35,578 nt of DNA from Flavobacterium sp. BFFFF2. Lineage in GTDB: Bacteria; Bacteroidota; Bacteroidia; Flavobacteriales; Flavobacteriaceae. Position 1 is the stretch's first letter. Every line of letters begins with the position of its first letter. The stretch is taken from assembly GCA_002256385.1 (NCBI GenBank), contig NKJD01000037.1, positions 1 through 35,578 of the forward strand, given 5' to 3'. Made by a program: the position numbers and the translations under genes. The notes under the pieces were generated by a model. It did not search any database, had not been told where the DNA came from, and saw nothing but the letters and a program-made list of their open reading frames with translations. This document shows positions 6,186 to 14,226 of this stretch, piece by piece.

Positions 6186-7553
6186 ATGAAATTATTCCAT
6201 ATTGCTTTTTGTAGTCTGTTGTGCTTGGCATTCACGCCAATTTGGGCGCAGTCAAAAACATGGTCATTGCAAGAATGCATCACCTATGCCCACACCAACA
6301 ACATCACCGTTCACAATGCCGAATTGGATGTCCAATCGTCGGTTTTTGACGTGGAAGCCGCCTGGGGCAGTATGTTGCCGAGCTTGTCAGGAACAACCAG
6401 TCACAGTTGGAATATTGGTTTGAATCAGAATATTACCACTGGTTTGCTGGAAAACCAAACCACGCAATTTACCTCTGCAGGTGTGAGTTCCAATGTAACG
6501 ATTTATAATGGCCTTCAACTCCAAAACCGACTCAGAAGGTCTATGTTGGCCAAAATTTCCTATCAATATCAATTAAATAAATTGCGCGACGATGTGTCGC
6601 TGAATGTGGCCAATGCCTATTTGCAAATTGTATTTAATAAAGAGGCTTTGCGGGTTCAAAAAGAGCAATTAAGCAACAGCCAAAAACAATTGACCAAAAC
6701 CCAAGAAATGGTGTCGGTTGGGGCCATTCCCAAAGGCGATTTGCTGGATGCACAGGCAACGGTTGCCACTGCAAAACAAAAAGTGACGGCTGCTGAAAAT
6801 GCGTTGTTTATTTCAAAAATAAGCTTGGCGCAATTGTTGCAACTCAAAGAATACCAAAACTTTGACATCCGTTCGGTAGATATTAGCCCGAAAAATAGCG
6901 AAGTGTTACTGCAAACGCCTCAGGCCATCTATGAAAAAGCGGTGCAAAACAGAAACGAAATCAAATTGGCGCAAACACGGCTCGAAATGGCCGAAAAAGA
7001 CCAAAAAATTGCATTGGGTGGTTATCAGCCTTCTATAATTGGATTTTATAATTTTAGTACGAGAGCTTCCAACTCCGACCGCGTGATTCGGGATGCAAAC
7101 GGAAACTATTCCTTTACCAGTGCCCTCCCACTTTTTGATCAGTTTAGCATTAACAAAGGTCATGTGTATGGCGTTCAACTTAATATTCCGATTTTAAATG
7201 GATTAAGTGCCCGAACCAATGTGCAAAAAAGCAAAGTGGCTTTGAAAAAATCGCAGTGGAATTTAGAGCAGCAAAAACTAGACTTAGAAAGAGCCATTTA
7301 CGCAGCATTTGGCGATGCAAATGGCGCTTTAAAAGTGTATGAAGCCGCCCAAGCCGGATTGGAAGCGCGGCAGTTGTCGTTTCAGTATGCACAAGAAAAA
7401 TTCAACGTAGGTTTAATGAACACCTTTGATTTAAACCAGGCGCAAACTTTGTTAGTAACTGCTGAGTCCGATTTTTTAAGGGCCAAATATGACTATATTT
7501 TTAAAGTTAAAATTCTAGAATTCTATTTCGGCATTCCCATTGATGCTCCCTAA
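6186..7553 (+). CDS. TolC-family outer membrane efflux protein
   Basis: A 455-residue protein with a signal peptide (MKLFHIAF... ending IWAQS, cleavage after about residue 22). It should form the trimeric outer-membrane channel of a tripartite efflux or secretion system. The sequence begins WSLQECITYAHTNN, typical of the first helix in Bacteroidota TolC-like proteins, and shows the family's two similar halves with long Gln/Ala/Leu-rich helices (QKEQLSNSQKQLTKTQEMVSVG and, in the second half, FQYAQEKFNVGLMNTFDLNQAQ). Length is usual. It is followed after 29 bases by the periplasmic adaptor gene, so the two are probably co-transcribed. No inner-membrane ABC or RND partner is in the window. Confidence 0.9.
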   Translation: MKLFHIAFCSLLCLAFTPIWAQSKTWSLQECITYAHTNNITVHNAELDVQSSVFDVEAAWGSMLPSLSGTTSHSWNIGLNQNITTGLLENQTTQFTSAGVSSNVTIYNGLQLQNRLRRSMLAKISYQYQLNKLRDDVSLNVANAYLQIVFNKEALRVQKEQLSNSQKQLTKTQEMVSVGAIPKGDLLDAQATVATAKQKVTAAENALFISKISLAQLLQLKEYQNFDIRSVDISPKNSEVLLQTPQAIYEKAVQNRNEIKLAQTRLEMAEKDQKIALGGYQPSIIGFYNFSTRASNSDRVIRDANGNYSFTSALPLFDQFSINKGHVYGVQLNIPILNGLSARTNVQKSKVALKKSQWNLEQQKLDLERAIYAAFGDANGALKVYEAAQAGLEARQLSFQYAQEKFNVGLMNTFDLNQAQTLLVTAESDFLRAKYDYIFKVKILEFYFGIPIDAP

Positions 7554-7582
7554 TTATTGATCTTTTATAATTTATTTTTGTT

Positions 7583-8908
7583 ATGACTAAAAAGCGCATT
7601 TACATAATTATTGCTGTGTTAATCGGCCTAGCTGTTTTAGGCGTCGTTCTGAAAAAGAAAGGGGTGATTGGCACTGAAGACGAAGGCACGGAAGTAGAAT
7701 TTGCTTTGGCCAAAACCATGACCATTACCGAAACCGTTTCGGCTACGGGTAAAATTCAACCCGAAATTGAAATTAAAATTTCATCACAGGTTTCTGGTGA
7801 AATTATTGCTTTGCCTGTCAAAGAAGGCCAAGAAGTGCACAAAGGTGATTTGTTGGTGAAAATCAATCCCGATTTGTATACTTCTGGACTCAATAGAACC
7901 ATGTCGAATTTGTCGGGGACCAAAGCCAATTTAAACCAAGCAGATGCGAGTTTTAATGAAGCCATGGCTAATTATGAAAGAAGTAAAAACCTCTTTGAAA
8001 AAGGCATCATTTCAAAAGCTGATTGGGACAAAGCAACCGCCTCTTTTCAAATAGCGCAAGCCAATAAAAAAGCTGCTTATTTTAATGTAGAAAGCGCCAA
8101 TGCAACAGTAAAAGAAGCCAAAGACAACTTAGGCAGAACAAGCATTTTTGCCCCGTCAAATGGTACCATTTCATCGCTTTCGGTTGAATTGGGCGAACGC
8201 ATTTTAGGTACCCAACAAATGGCCGGCACCGAATTGATGCGCGTGGCCGATTTAAACAATATGGAAGTGGTGGTTGATGTGAATGAAAATGACATCGTGA
8301 AAATATCCATCGGTGACCAAACCAAAATTCAGGTGGATGCCTACTTAAAGAAAGAATTTGCGGGCGTAGTTACCAGCATTTCAAATTCTGCAAGCACCAC
8401 CACTACGGCCGATCAGGTGACTAATTTTAAAGTGAAGGTGCGCATTCTTAAATCGTCGTACGAGGATTTATTGGTGGGCAAACCCGCGCATTATTGCCCA
8501 TTTAGACCAGGCATGACCGCCACGGTGGACATTATTACCCAAACAAAAACCAATGTAGTAGCCGTTCCTATTAGTGCTGTGGTCGTCAAATCAGATACCA
8601 CCTCAACCGCAGCAAAATCAGCAGAAGGAGCGGATCAAGAAAAAGACAAAAACGCAGCCGAATCGGCGCCAAAAGCGCAAAAAAGTTTCAAAAAAATGGA
8701 ATGTGTTTTTGTTAAAAAAGGGTCAAAAGTGCGGATCAAAGTAATAAAAACAGGTATTCAAGACGACGAACACATTGAAGTGCTGTCTGGTTTAAATAGC
8801 GGTGAAACCATCGTAAGCGGTCCTTATGCGACCGTGACTAAGACCTTGAATTCAGGCGACAAAGTACGCACCAAAAAAGCGGAGACTGACCCTAAAAAAA
8901 CACCATAA
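7583..8908 (+). CDS. HlyD/MacA-type periplasmic adaptor (membrane fusion protein)
   Basis: A 441-residue adaptor linking an inner-membrane pump to the TolC-like channel. Residues 5-24 form one N-terminal membrane anchor. A biotinyl-lipoyl-like segment follows (VSGEIIALPVKEGQEVHKGDLLVKI), then a coiled-coil hairpin of about 80 residues (LNRTMSNLSGTKANLNQADA onward), then the return half of the lipoyl domain (APSNGTISSLSVELGERI) and beta-barrel domains. A Lys/Ala/Glu-rich insert near residues 340-370 looks like a flexible loop. The order of domains resembles MacA. The usual MacB-type permease/ATPase is absent downstream, where uvrA with its own promoter begins. Confidence 0.88.
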   Translation: MTKKRIYIIIAVLIGLAVLGVVLKKKGVIGTEDEGTEVEFALAKTMTITETVSATGKIQPEIEIKISSQVSGEIIALPVKEGQEVHKGDLLVKINPDLYTSGLNRTMSNLSGTKANLNQADASFNEAMANYERSKNLFEKGIISKADWDKATASFQIAQANKKAAYFNVESANATVKEAKDNLGRTSIFAPSNGTISSLSVELGERILGTQQMAGTELMRVADLNNMEVVVDVNENDIVKISIGDQTKIQVDAYLKKEFAGVVTSISNSASTTTTADQVTNFKVKVRILKSSYEDLLVGKPAHYCPFRPGMTATVDIITQTKTNVVAVPISAVVVKSDTTSTAAKSAEGADQEKDKNAAESAPKAQKSFKKMECVFVKKGSKVRIKVIKTGIQDDEHIEVLSGLNSGETIVSGPYATVTKTLNSGDKVRTKKAETDPKKTP

Positions 8909-8958
8909 TTTCAGGTGTACCTTTAGGCATTAATGGGTGAAATTTTCAGATAATCGGC

Positions 8959-8966
8959 TACCTTTG
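8959..8966 (+). promoter_or_regulatory. -7 promoter element of uvrA
   Basis: TACCTTTG fits TAnnTTTG. It gives a leader of about 70 bases and separates uvrA from the efflux pair. Confidence 0.6.
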
Positions 8967-9041
8967 CATTTGAAAAATAATGGTTAAAATTGTATTGGAA
9001 TAGGTCCATGCAGTTTAAACCAAATCAACGAAGGTATATTC

Positions 9042-11909
9042 ATGAATAACCCAATGGACGATTGCATCGAAGTGTTCGGTGCCCGAGTACACAACCTTAA
9101 AAATATTGATGTTCGACTCCCGCGCGAAAAACTGGTTGTTTTAACTGGTTTATCAGGCTCGGGTAAGTCTTCATTGGCTTTTGATACTATTTATGCCGAA
9201 GGGCAACGCAGGTATATTGAAACTTTTTCGGCCTATGCCCGTCAATTCTTGGGCGGATTGGAACGACCCGACGTAGACAAAATTGATGGCTTGTCGCCCG
9301 TGATTGCCATTGAACAAAAAACAACCAGCAAAAACCCTCGATCAACAGTTGGCACCATCACCGAGATTTACGATTTCTTGCGGTTGTTGTTTGCCCGTGC
9401 CGGGGATGCTTATAGTTATGTGACGGGCGAAAAAATGGTCAGTTATACGGACGACCAAATTTTGGAACTCATTGAATCGGCCTATTCCAATAAAAAAATT
9501 GTCTTGTTGGCACCCGTCATTCGCGCGCGAAAGGGCCATTATGCCGAATTATTTGCGCAAATAGCCAAACAAGGTTTTGTGAAAGTGCGCATCGACGGCC
9601 AAATCACCGATTTGGTGTCGGGACTCAAAGTGGACCGATACAAAACCCACGACATTGAAATTGTGATTGACCGCATGCTGCTGGAGCCTGGGGTTGAAAT
9701 GGAAAACCGCTTGCGCGAATCGGTAAAAACCGCCATGTACCACGGCGAAAACGTGCTGATGGTGTTAGAGAATGACAGTACAGACGTTCGGTTTTTTAGC
9801 CGAAACCTGATGTGTCCTTCGTCTGGTATTTCGTACCCAGATCCGGAGCCCAATTTGTTTTCATTTAACTCGCCCAAAGGGGCCTGTGACCGGTGCAAAG
9901 GCTTGGGAACCATCCATCAGATTAATTCCGATAAAATGGTGCCCAACCCCAGCCTATCCATCAAAAAGGGCGGGATTGCACCGTTAGGAGAATATAAAAA
10001 TACATGGATTTTTAAACAACTGGAAATCATAGCCGAACGGTTTCAATTCAAATTGACCGATCCCATTCAAGACATCCCAGCCGAAGCCATGGACATTATT
10101 TTGAATGGCGGCCAAGATCGGTTTTCCGTCACGTCCAAATCGTTGGGCGTTGCCAAAGAATACAAATTGGAATTTGAAGGCATCGTTTCGTTTATTTTGA
10201 ACCAATACGAAGAAAATCCATCGGCAACCATTAAACGCTGGGCTAAAGAATTCCTAGACGATGTTACCTGCCCCGATTGCCATGGATCGCGTTTGAAAGT
10301 AGAAGCCATGAATTTTCGGATTCATGAAAAAACCATTTTTGATTTGTCGTCCATGGATTTGGGCGAATTGGGCGCTTGGTTCCAAGATATTGAACAGCAC
10401 CTTTCGGACAAGCAACAACGCATTGCCCGCGAAATTCTCAAAGAAATCCGTGACCGCATTCACTTTTTGCGCAACGTCGGCTTAGACTATTTGTCGTTGC
10501 AACGCAGCGCCAAAACCCTCAGTGGTGGCGAAGCCCAACGCATTCGATTGGCCACACAAATTGGTTCGCAATTGGTGGGTGTGCTTTACATTTTAGATGA
10601 ACCGAGCATCGGTTTACACCAACGCGACAACGAAAAACTGATCCATTCTTTGGAACAACTGCGCGACATAGGCAATTCGGTGTTGGTGGTGGAGCACGAC
10701 AAAGACATGATTTTGCATGCTGACTATGTCGTGGATATTGGTCCGAGAGCGGGCCGCAATGGCGGTGAAATTATCAGTATGGGAACCCCCGCCGAATTGT
10801 TGCAATCGAATACAACGACCGCTCAGTTTTTAAATGGCACCCGCCAAATTGAGGTGCCAGCCACCCGACGCAAAGGAAATGGCCATAAGCTCAAATTGCA
10901 GGGCGCTACTGGAAATAATTTAAAAAATGTCGATGTCGAATTTCCGTTGGGCTGCCTGATTGGCGTGACGGGAGTGTCTGGTAGCGGCAAATCGACCTTA
11001 ATTAACGAAACCTTATACCCCATTTTGAATGCGCATTTTTTTGATGCCATTAAAAAACCACAGCCGTACAAGTCCATTAAAGGCTTGGAGCACATTGACA
11101 AGGTAATTGCCATTGACCAAAGCCCGATTGGACGTTCACCAAGAAGCAATCCAGCCACTTATACCGAGGTTTTTACCGAAATTCGTTCGTTGTTTACCCA
11201 ATTGCCCGAGGCCATGATTCGTGGATACAAAGCCGGACGTTTTAGTTTCAATGTGTCGGGTGGGCGTTGCGAAACCTGCGAAGGTTCGGGGGTGCGCACT
11301 ATTGAAATGAGCTTTTTACCAGATGTTTACGTGGAATGTGAAACCTGCCAAGGCAAGCGTTTTAACCGCGAAACCTTGGAAATACGTTACAAAGGGAAGT
11401 CCATCTCGGATGTCTTAAATATGACCGTTGATGAAGCAGTTGATTTCTTTGTGAATATTCCAAAGATTTATAGAAAAATCAAAACCATTCAGGATGTTGG
11501 ATTGGGGTACATTACCCTTGGCCAGCAAAGCACCACGCTGTCTGGCGGCGAGGCACAACGCATTAAATTGGCCACCGAATTGTCGAAAAAAGATACAGGA
11601 AATACGTTCTATATTATGGATGAACCCACCACGGGTTTGCATTTTGAAGACATTAAAATACTGATGGACGTCATACAGATTTTGGTGGACAAAGGCAACA
11701 CGGTGCTCATCATTGAACACAATTTGGACGTGATTAAAATGGCCGATTATTTAATTGACATTGGCCCCGAAGGCGGACAAGGTGGCGGACAAGTGTTGGC
11801 CACGGGAACCCCTGAGCAATTGGTTAAAAAAGGCATTGGGTATACCGCTCCTTTTTTGAAATTGGAACTGCAAAACAAGCCCAATCATGTCGTCGTACCA
11901 CTTAGTTAG
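9042..11909 (+). CDS. uvrA: Excinuclease ABC subunit A
   Basis: A 955-residue DNA damage-recognition ATPase of nucleotide excision repair, which loads UvrB at lesions. There are two ABC modules: Walker A GLSGSGKSS at about residue 36 and GVSGSGKST at about 643, with signature LSGGEAQRI at about 493 and 832. Zinc-binding cysteine pairs are visible as CDRCKG, CPDCHG, CETCEG and CETCQG. Length is normal for the family. The 3' end overlaps the thiamine pyrophosphokinase start by 23 bases in another frame, so the two are translationally linked. The start at 9042 agrees with the upstream promoter and with the usual N-terminus (EVFGARVHNLKNID). Some Bacteroidota carry more than one UvrA; this one looks like the canonical full-length form. 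Confidence 0.96.
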   Translation: MNNPMDDCIEVFGARVHNLKNIDVRLPREKLVVLTGLSGSGKSSLAFDTIYAEGQRRYIETFSAYARQFLGGLERPDVDKIDGLSPVIAIEQKTTSKNPRSTVGTITEIYDFLRLLFARAGDAYSYVTGEKMVSYTDDQILELIESAYSNKKIVLLAPVIRARKGHYAELFAQIAKQGFVKVRIDGQITDLVSGLKVDRYKTHDIEIVIDRMLLEPGVEMENRLRESVKTAMYHGENVLMVLENDSTDVRFFSRNLMCPSSGISYPDPEPNLFSFNSPKGACDRCKGLGTIHQINSDKMVPNPSLSIKKGGIAPLGEYKNTWIFKQLEIIAERFQFKLTDPIQDIPAEAMDIILNGGQDRFSVTSKSLGVAKEYKLEFEGIVSFILNQYEENPSATIKRWAKEFLDDVTCPDCHGSRLKVEAMNFRIHEKTIFDLSSMDLGELGAWFQDIEQHLSDKQQRIAREILKEIRDRIHFLRNVGLDYLSLQRSAKTLSGGEAQRIRLATQIGSQLVGVLYILDEPSIGLHQRDNEKLIHSLEQLRDIGNSVLVVEHDKDMILHADYVVDIGPRAGRNGGEIISMGTPAELLQSNTTTAQFLNGTRQIEVPATRRKGNGHKLKLQGATGNNLKNVDVEFPLGCLIGVTGVSGSGKSTLINETLYPILNAHFFDAIKKPQPYKSIKGLEHIDKVIAIDQSPIGRSPRSNPATYTEVFTEIRSLFTQLPEAMIRGYKAGRFSFNVSGGRCETCEGSGVRTIEMSFLPDVYVECETCQGKRFNRETLEIRYKGKSISDVLNMTVDEAVDFFVNIPKIYRKIKTIQDVGLGYITLGQQSTTLSGGEAQRIKLATELSKKDTGNTFYIMDEPTTGLHFEDIKILMDVIQILVDKGNTVLIIEHNLDVIKMADYLIDIGPEGGQGGGQVLATGTPEQLVKKGIGYTAPFLKLELQNKPNHVVVPLS

Positions 11910-12561
11910 AGACCAAGAAGATGCGGCACTGATCATTGCGAATGGCGCAGCCTGTTCGCAGGAATTATTACAGGCCATGTTGGAATGGCAACCTTATGTC
12001 GTGGTTTTAGACAGTGCGCTGGAGCGCGTTTTGCCCTTGAACATTAAAATTGATGCCGTTTTGGGTGATTTTGACCGCGGTTTTGACCCTAAAAAGGGGT
12101 TAGAAAGTCAATTCCCTATTGAGATTGTGCATTGCCCCGATCAGGAAAAAACCGATTTGGAGAAAGCCTTTGAGTGGCTTATTGAAAAGGGGTTTTCAGA
12201 GGTGCATGTGCTGTGGGCCACGGGCAAACGAGCCGATCACCATTGGCACAATATGAGTGCGATGGTTCCCTATCGGGACCAACTAAAAGTAGTGGTACTC
12301 GATGATTACTCCCGGATTTTTTTAGCCCAAAAAAGATTTGAAAAATGGTACAGCCAAGGAACTATTCTATCATTGGTTCCTTTGAATAAAGTGGATGGAA
12401 TTAGCACAGTAAACTTGCTGTTTCCACTGCAAAATGAATCATTGGAACTGGGCGTGCGCATGGGAACTTCCAACCAAGTTCAACAAGATGGCTTGGTCAT
12501 TATTACACACCAATCGGGGCATTTGTTGCTCATGGAATGTTATGATGAGCCGTTTTGTTAA
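11887..12561 (+). CDS. Thiamine pyrophosphokinase
   Basis: A 224-residue enzyme that converts thiamine and ATP to thiamine diphosphate and AMP in the cytoplasm. Visible family motifs are GDFDRG (about residue 60) in place of the common GDFDS, the EKTDLEKA block that follows the first domain, and WATGKRADHHWHN, corresponding to the GATGGRxDH substrate site. The C-terminal half is beta-rich as expected. The ATG lies inside the last codons of uvrA (23-base overlap), so expression probably depends on uvrA transcription. The Lys-Arg-Ala variation in the GGR motif is unusual but keeps the Asp-His pair. Family confidence is good. Confidence 0.85.
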   Translation: MSSYHLVRDQEDAALIIANGAACSQELLQAMLEWQPYVVVLDSALERVLPLNIKIDAVLGDFDRGFDPKKGLESQFPIEIVHCPDQEKTDLEKAFEWLIEKGFSEVHVLWATGKRADHHWHNMSAMVPYRDQLKVVVLDDYSRIFLAQKRFEKWYSQGTILSLVPLNKVDGISTVNLLFPLQNESLELGVRMGTSNQVQQDGLVIITHQSGHLLLMECYDEPFC

Positions 12562-12590
12562 AATCCTAGAAAGATCTCAAACGAAAACCC

Positions 12591-12629
12591 TATATTTGCT
12601 TCGCCCTCTGGGGCTTTTTTTTATTTTTG
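12591..12629 (+). promoter_or_regulatory. Two -7 elements flanking a small terminator upstream of serS
   Basis: TATATTTG at 12591-12598 is followed by a GCCC/GGGC hairpin with eight T residues (12603-12621), then TATTTTTG at 12622-12629. The hairpin could end the uvrA-thiamine kinase transcript, while the second element drives serS. Transcripts from the first element would be expected to stop at once. Confidence 0.45.
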
Positions 12630-12650
12630 CGAATCCATTAAAACCTAACT

Positions 12651-13922
12651 ATGTTATCTATTGCCGTCATTCGAGAAGACAAAGAGAAAGTGATTCAAGC
12701 GCTTGCCAAAAAAAATATGGACGCGCGCCCATTGGTGGACCAAGTGTTGGCTGTTGACGAAAAAAGACGATCAACCCAAGCCGAATTGGACCAAACCTTG
12801 GCCGAAGCCAACAAGATTTCAGCCTCGGTGGGTATCTTGATGAAAGAAGGCAAAAAAGAAGAAGCTGAATCACTTCGTCAGCAATCGGGACTATTAAAGG
12901 AAAAAAGCAAACAGTTTTCAGAATTGCTCGATCAATTGGCGGCTGAACAACAACATATTTTATATCAATTGCCCAATTTGCCGCATGAATCGGTTCCTGA
13001 AGGAAAAACGCCCGAAGAAAATATCAATATTTTTGAAGGAGGAGACATTCCTACTTTGCACGAAGGGGCGCTGCCACATTGGGAATTGGTCAAAAAATAC
13101 GATATTATCGATTTTGATTTGGGTGCCAAAATTACAGGAGCTGGATTCCCTGTTTACAAAGGAAAAGGTGCCCGTTTGCAACGTGCTTTAATCAGTTATT
13201 TTTTAGATAAAAATACCGCAGCAGGTTACCAAGAATATCAAGTGCCGCATTTGGTGAATGAAGCATCAGGCTATGGCACAGGCCAATTGCCCGACAAAGA
13301 AGGCCAAATGTATCATGTGGGCCTCGATAATTTGTATTTGATTCCAACCGCCGAGGTACCTGTGACCAATTTGTTCCGCGATGAATTATTGCAAGAATCG
13401 CAATTGCCCATCCTTTGCACAGGTTACACCCCCTGTTTCCGCCGTGAAGCGGGGTCGTATGGCGCCCATGTACGCGGGTTAAACCGTTTACATCAGTTTG
13501 ATAAAGTGGAAATTGTGCGCATTGAACATCCTGATCATTCGTATGCTGCCCTTGAAACCATGGTCGATCATGTAAAAGACATCATGCGTGAGTTGAAATT
13601 GCCTTACCGCATATTGCGCTTGTGTGGTGGCGACATGAGCTTTGCTTCGGCATTGACCTACGATTTTGAAGTCTATTCAACGGCTCAAGAACGTTGGCTC
13701 GAAATTTCATCGGTGTCTAATTTTGAAACGTTTCAGGCCAATCGGTTAAAATTGCGTTTTAAAGGAAAAGAAGGCAAAACCCAATTAGCTCATACGCTCA
13801 ACGGCAGCTCCTTGGCCTTGCCACGGGTATTAGCTGGTATTTTGGAAAACTACCAAACCCCCGAAGGGATTGTGATTCCAGAGGTTTTGCGGCCTTATAC
13901 AGGATTTAACATTATAGATTAA
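12651..13922 (+). CDS. serS: Seryl-tRNA synthetase
   Basis: A 423-residue class II synthetase charging tRNA-Ser with serine. The N-terminal ~110 residues form the long antiparallel coiled coil that grips the tRNA variable arm (Glu/Lys/Gln-rich, ending QHILYQLPNLPHESVPEG). The catalytic part has the PTAEVPVTN serine site, motif 2 with FRREAGSYG, and motif 3 with NGSSLALPRVLAGILENYQ. Length is normal. It is preceded by its own TATTTTTG element, giving a short leader of about 15 bases. The following ~300 bases are non-coding and repeat-rich. Confidence 0.97.
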   Translation: MLSIAVIREDKEKVIQALAKKNMDARPLVDQVLAVDEKRRSTQAELDQTLAEANKISASVGILMKEGKKEEAESLRQQSGLLKEKSKQFSELLDQLAAEQQHILYQLPNLPHESVPEGKTPEENINIFEGGDIPTLHEGALPHWELVKKYDIIDFDLGAKITGAGFPVYKGKGARLQRALISYFLDKNTAAGYQEYQVPHLVNEASGYGTGQLPDKEGQMYHVGLDNLYLIPTAEVPVTNLFRDELLQESQLPILCTGYTPCFRREAGSYGAHVRGLNRLHQFDKVEIVRIEHPDHSYAALETMVDHVKDIMRELKLPYRILRLCGGDMSFASALTYDFEVYSTAQERWLEISSVSNFETFQANRLKLRFKGKEGKTQLAHTLNGSSLALPRVLAGILENYQTPEGIVIPEVLRPYTGFNIID

Positions 13923-14008
13923 AAAGACAATACCCTCTAAATTTTGAATTTTGAGTTGAAATTCTAAAAGGAAAGTCTCCTAAGAAAGGTGCTTTTAGAG
14001 CAAGATAA

Positions 14009-14016
14009 TACTTTTG
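14009..14016 (+). promoter_or_regulatory. Possible -7 promoter element of the TPR gene
   Basis: TACTTTTG fits TAnnTTTG. The resulting leader of about 200 bases would contain all the repeats of this region. Confidence 0.45.
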
Positions 14017-14091
14017 TAATTTACTTGCTAAAAGTGAAAATAACACAATAAAGGTGATTATTTAAAGGATACGACTCAAACTTTGAACCAA

Positions 14092-14122
14092 CTTGACCCG
14101 AGGCTAAAGGCCGAACGGTGCA
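14092..14122 (+). repeat. GACCCGAG dispersed element, copy B
   Basis: TTGACCCGAGGCTAAAGGCC then GAACGGTGC. It is related to 33239-33270 (TTGACCCGAGGGCCGAAGGC) and, inverted, 3408-3440. Confidence 0.6.
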
Positions 14123-14139
14123 TTTGAAATTAAAAGGAG

Positions 14140-14178
14140 GACTGCCAGTGGCAGTCAGGTATGCGAGCTTTAGCTCGC
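14140..14178 (-). repeat. REP-like palindrome pair, third copy (inverted)
   Basis: GACTGCCAGTGGCAGTC (14140-14156), AGGTAT, GCGAGCTTTAGCTCGC (14163-14178). On the minus strand it has the same order as at 3284-3388, including a TACCTGA-like linker, so it is a dispersed element. Confidence 0.75.
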
Positions 14179-14183
14179 CAACA

Positions 14184-14222
14184 AACCTGAAACCTGAAAC
14201 TTGAAACCTGAAACCTGAAACA
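14184..14222 (+). repeat. Heptamer tandem array (CCTGAAA unit)
   Basis: Five 7-base units, four CCTGAAA and one CTTGAAA. The array ends five bases before the ATG at 14227, so it occupies the ribosome-binding region. Confidence 0.8.
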
Positions 14223-14226
14223 AAAA

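Larger units (their letters stand above)
13923..14226. other. Non-coding region between serS and the TPR gene
   Basis: No gene. It holds a TACTTTTG promoter element (14009-14016) inside an AGCAAG / CTTGCT inverted repeat, the GACCCGAG element (14092-14122), two palindromes (14140-14156 and 14163-14178) and a CCTGAAA heptamer array that ends five bases before the next start codon. Confidence 0.7.
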
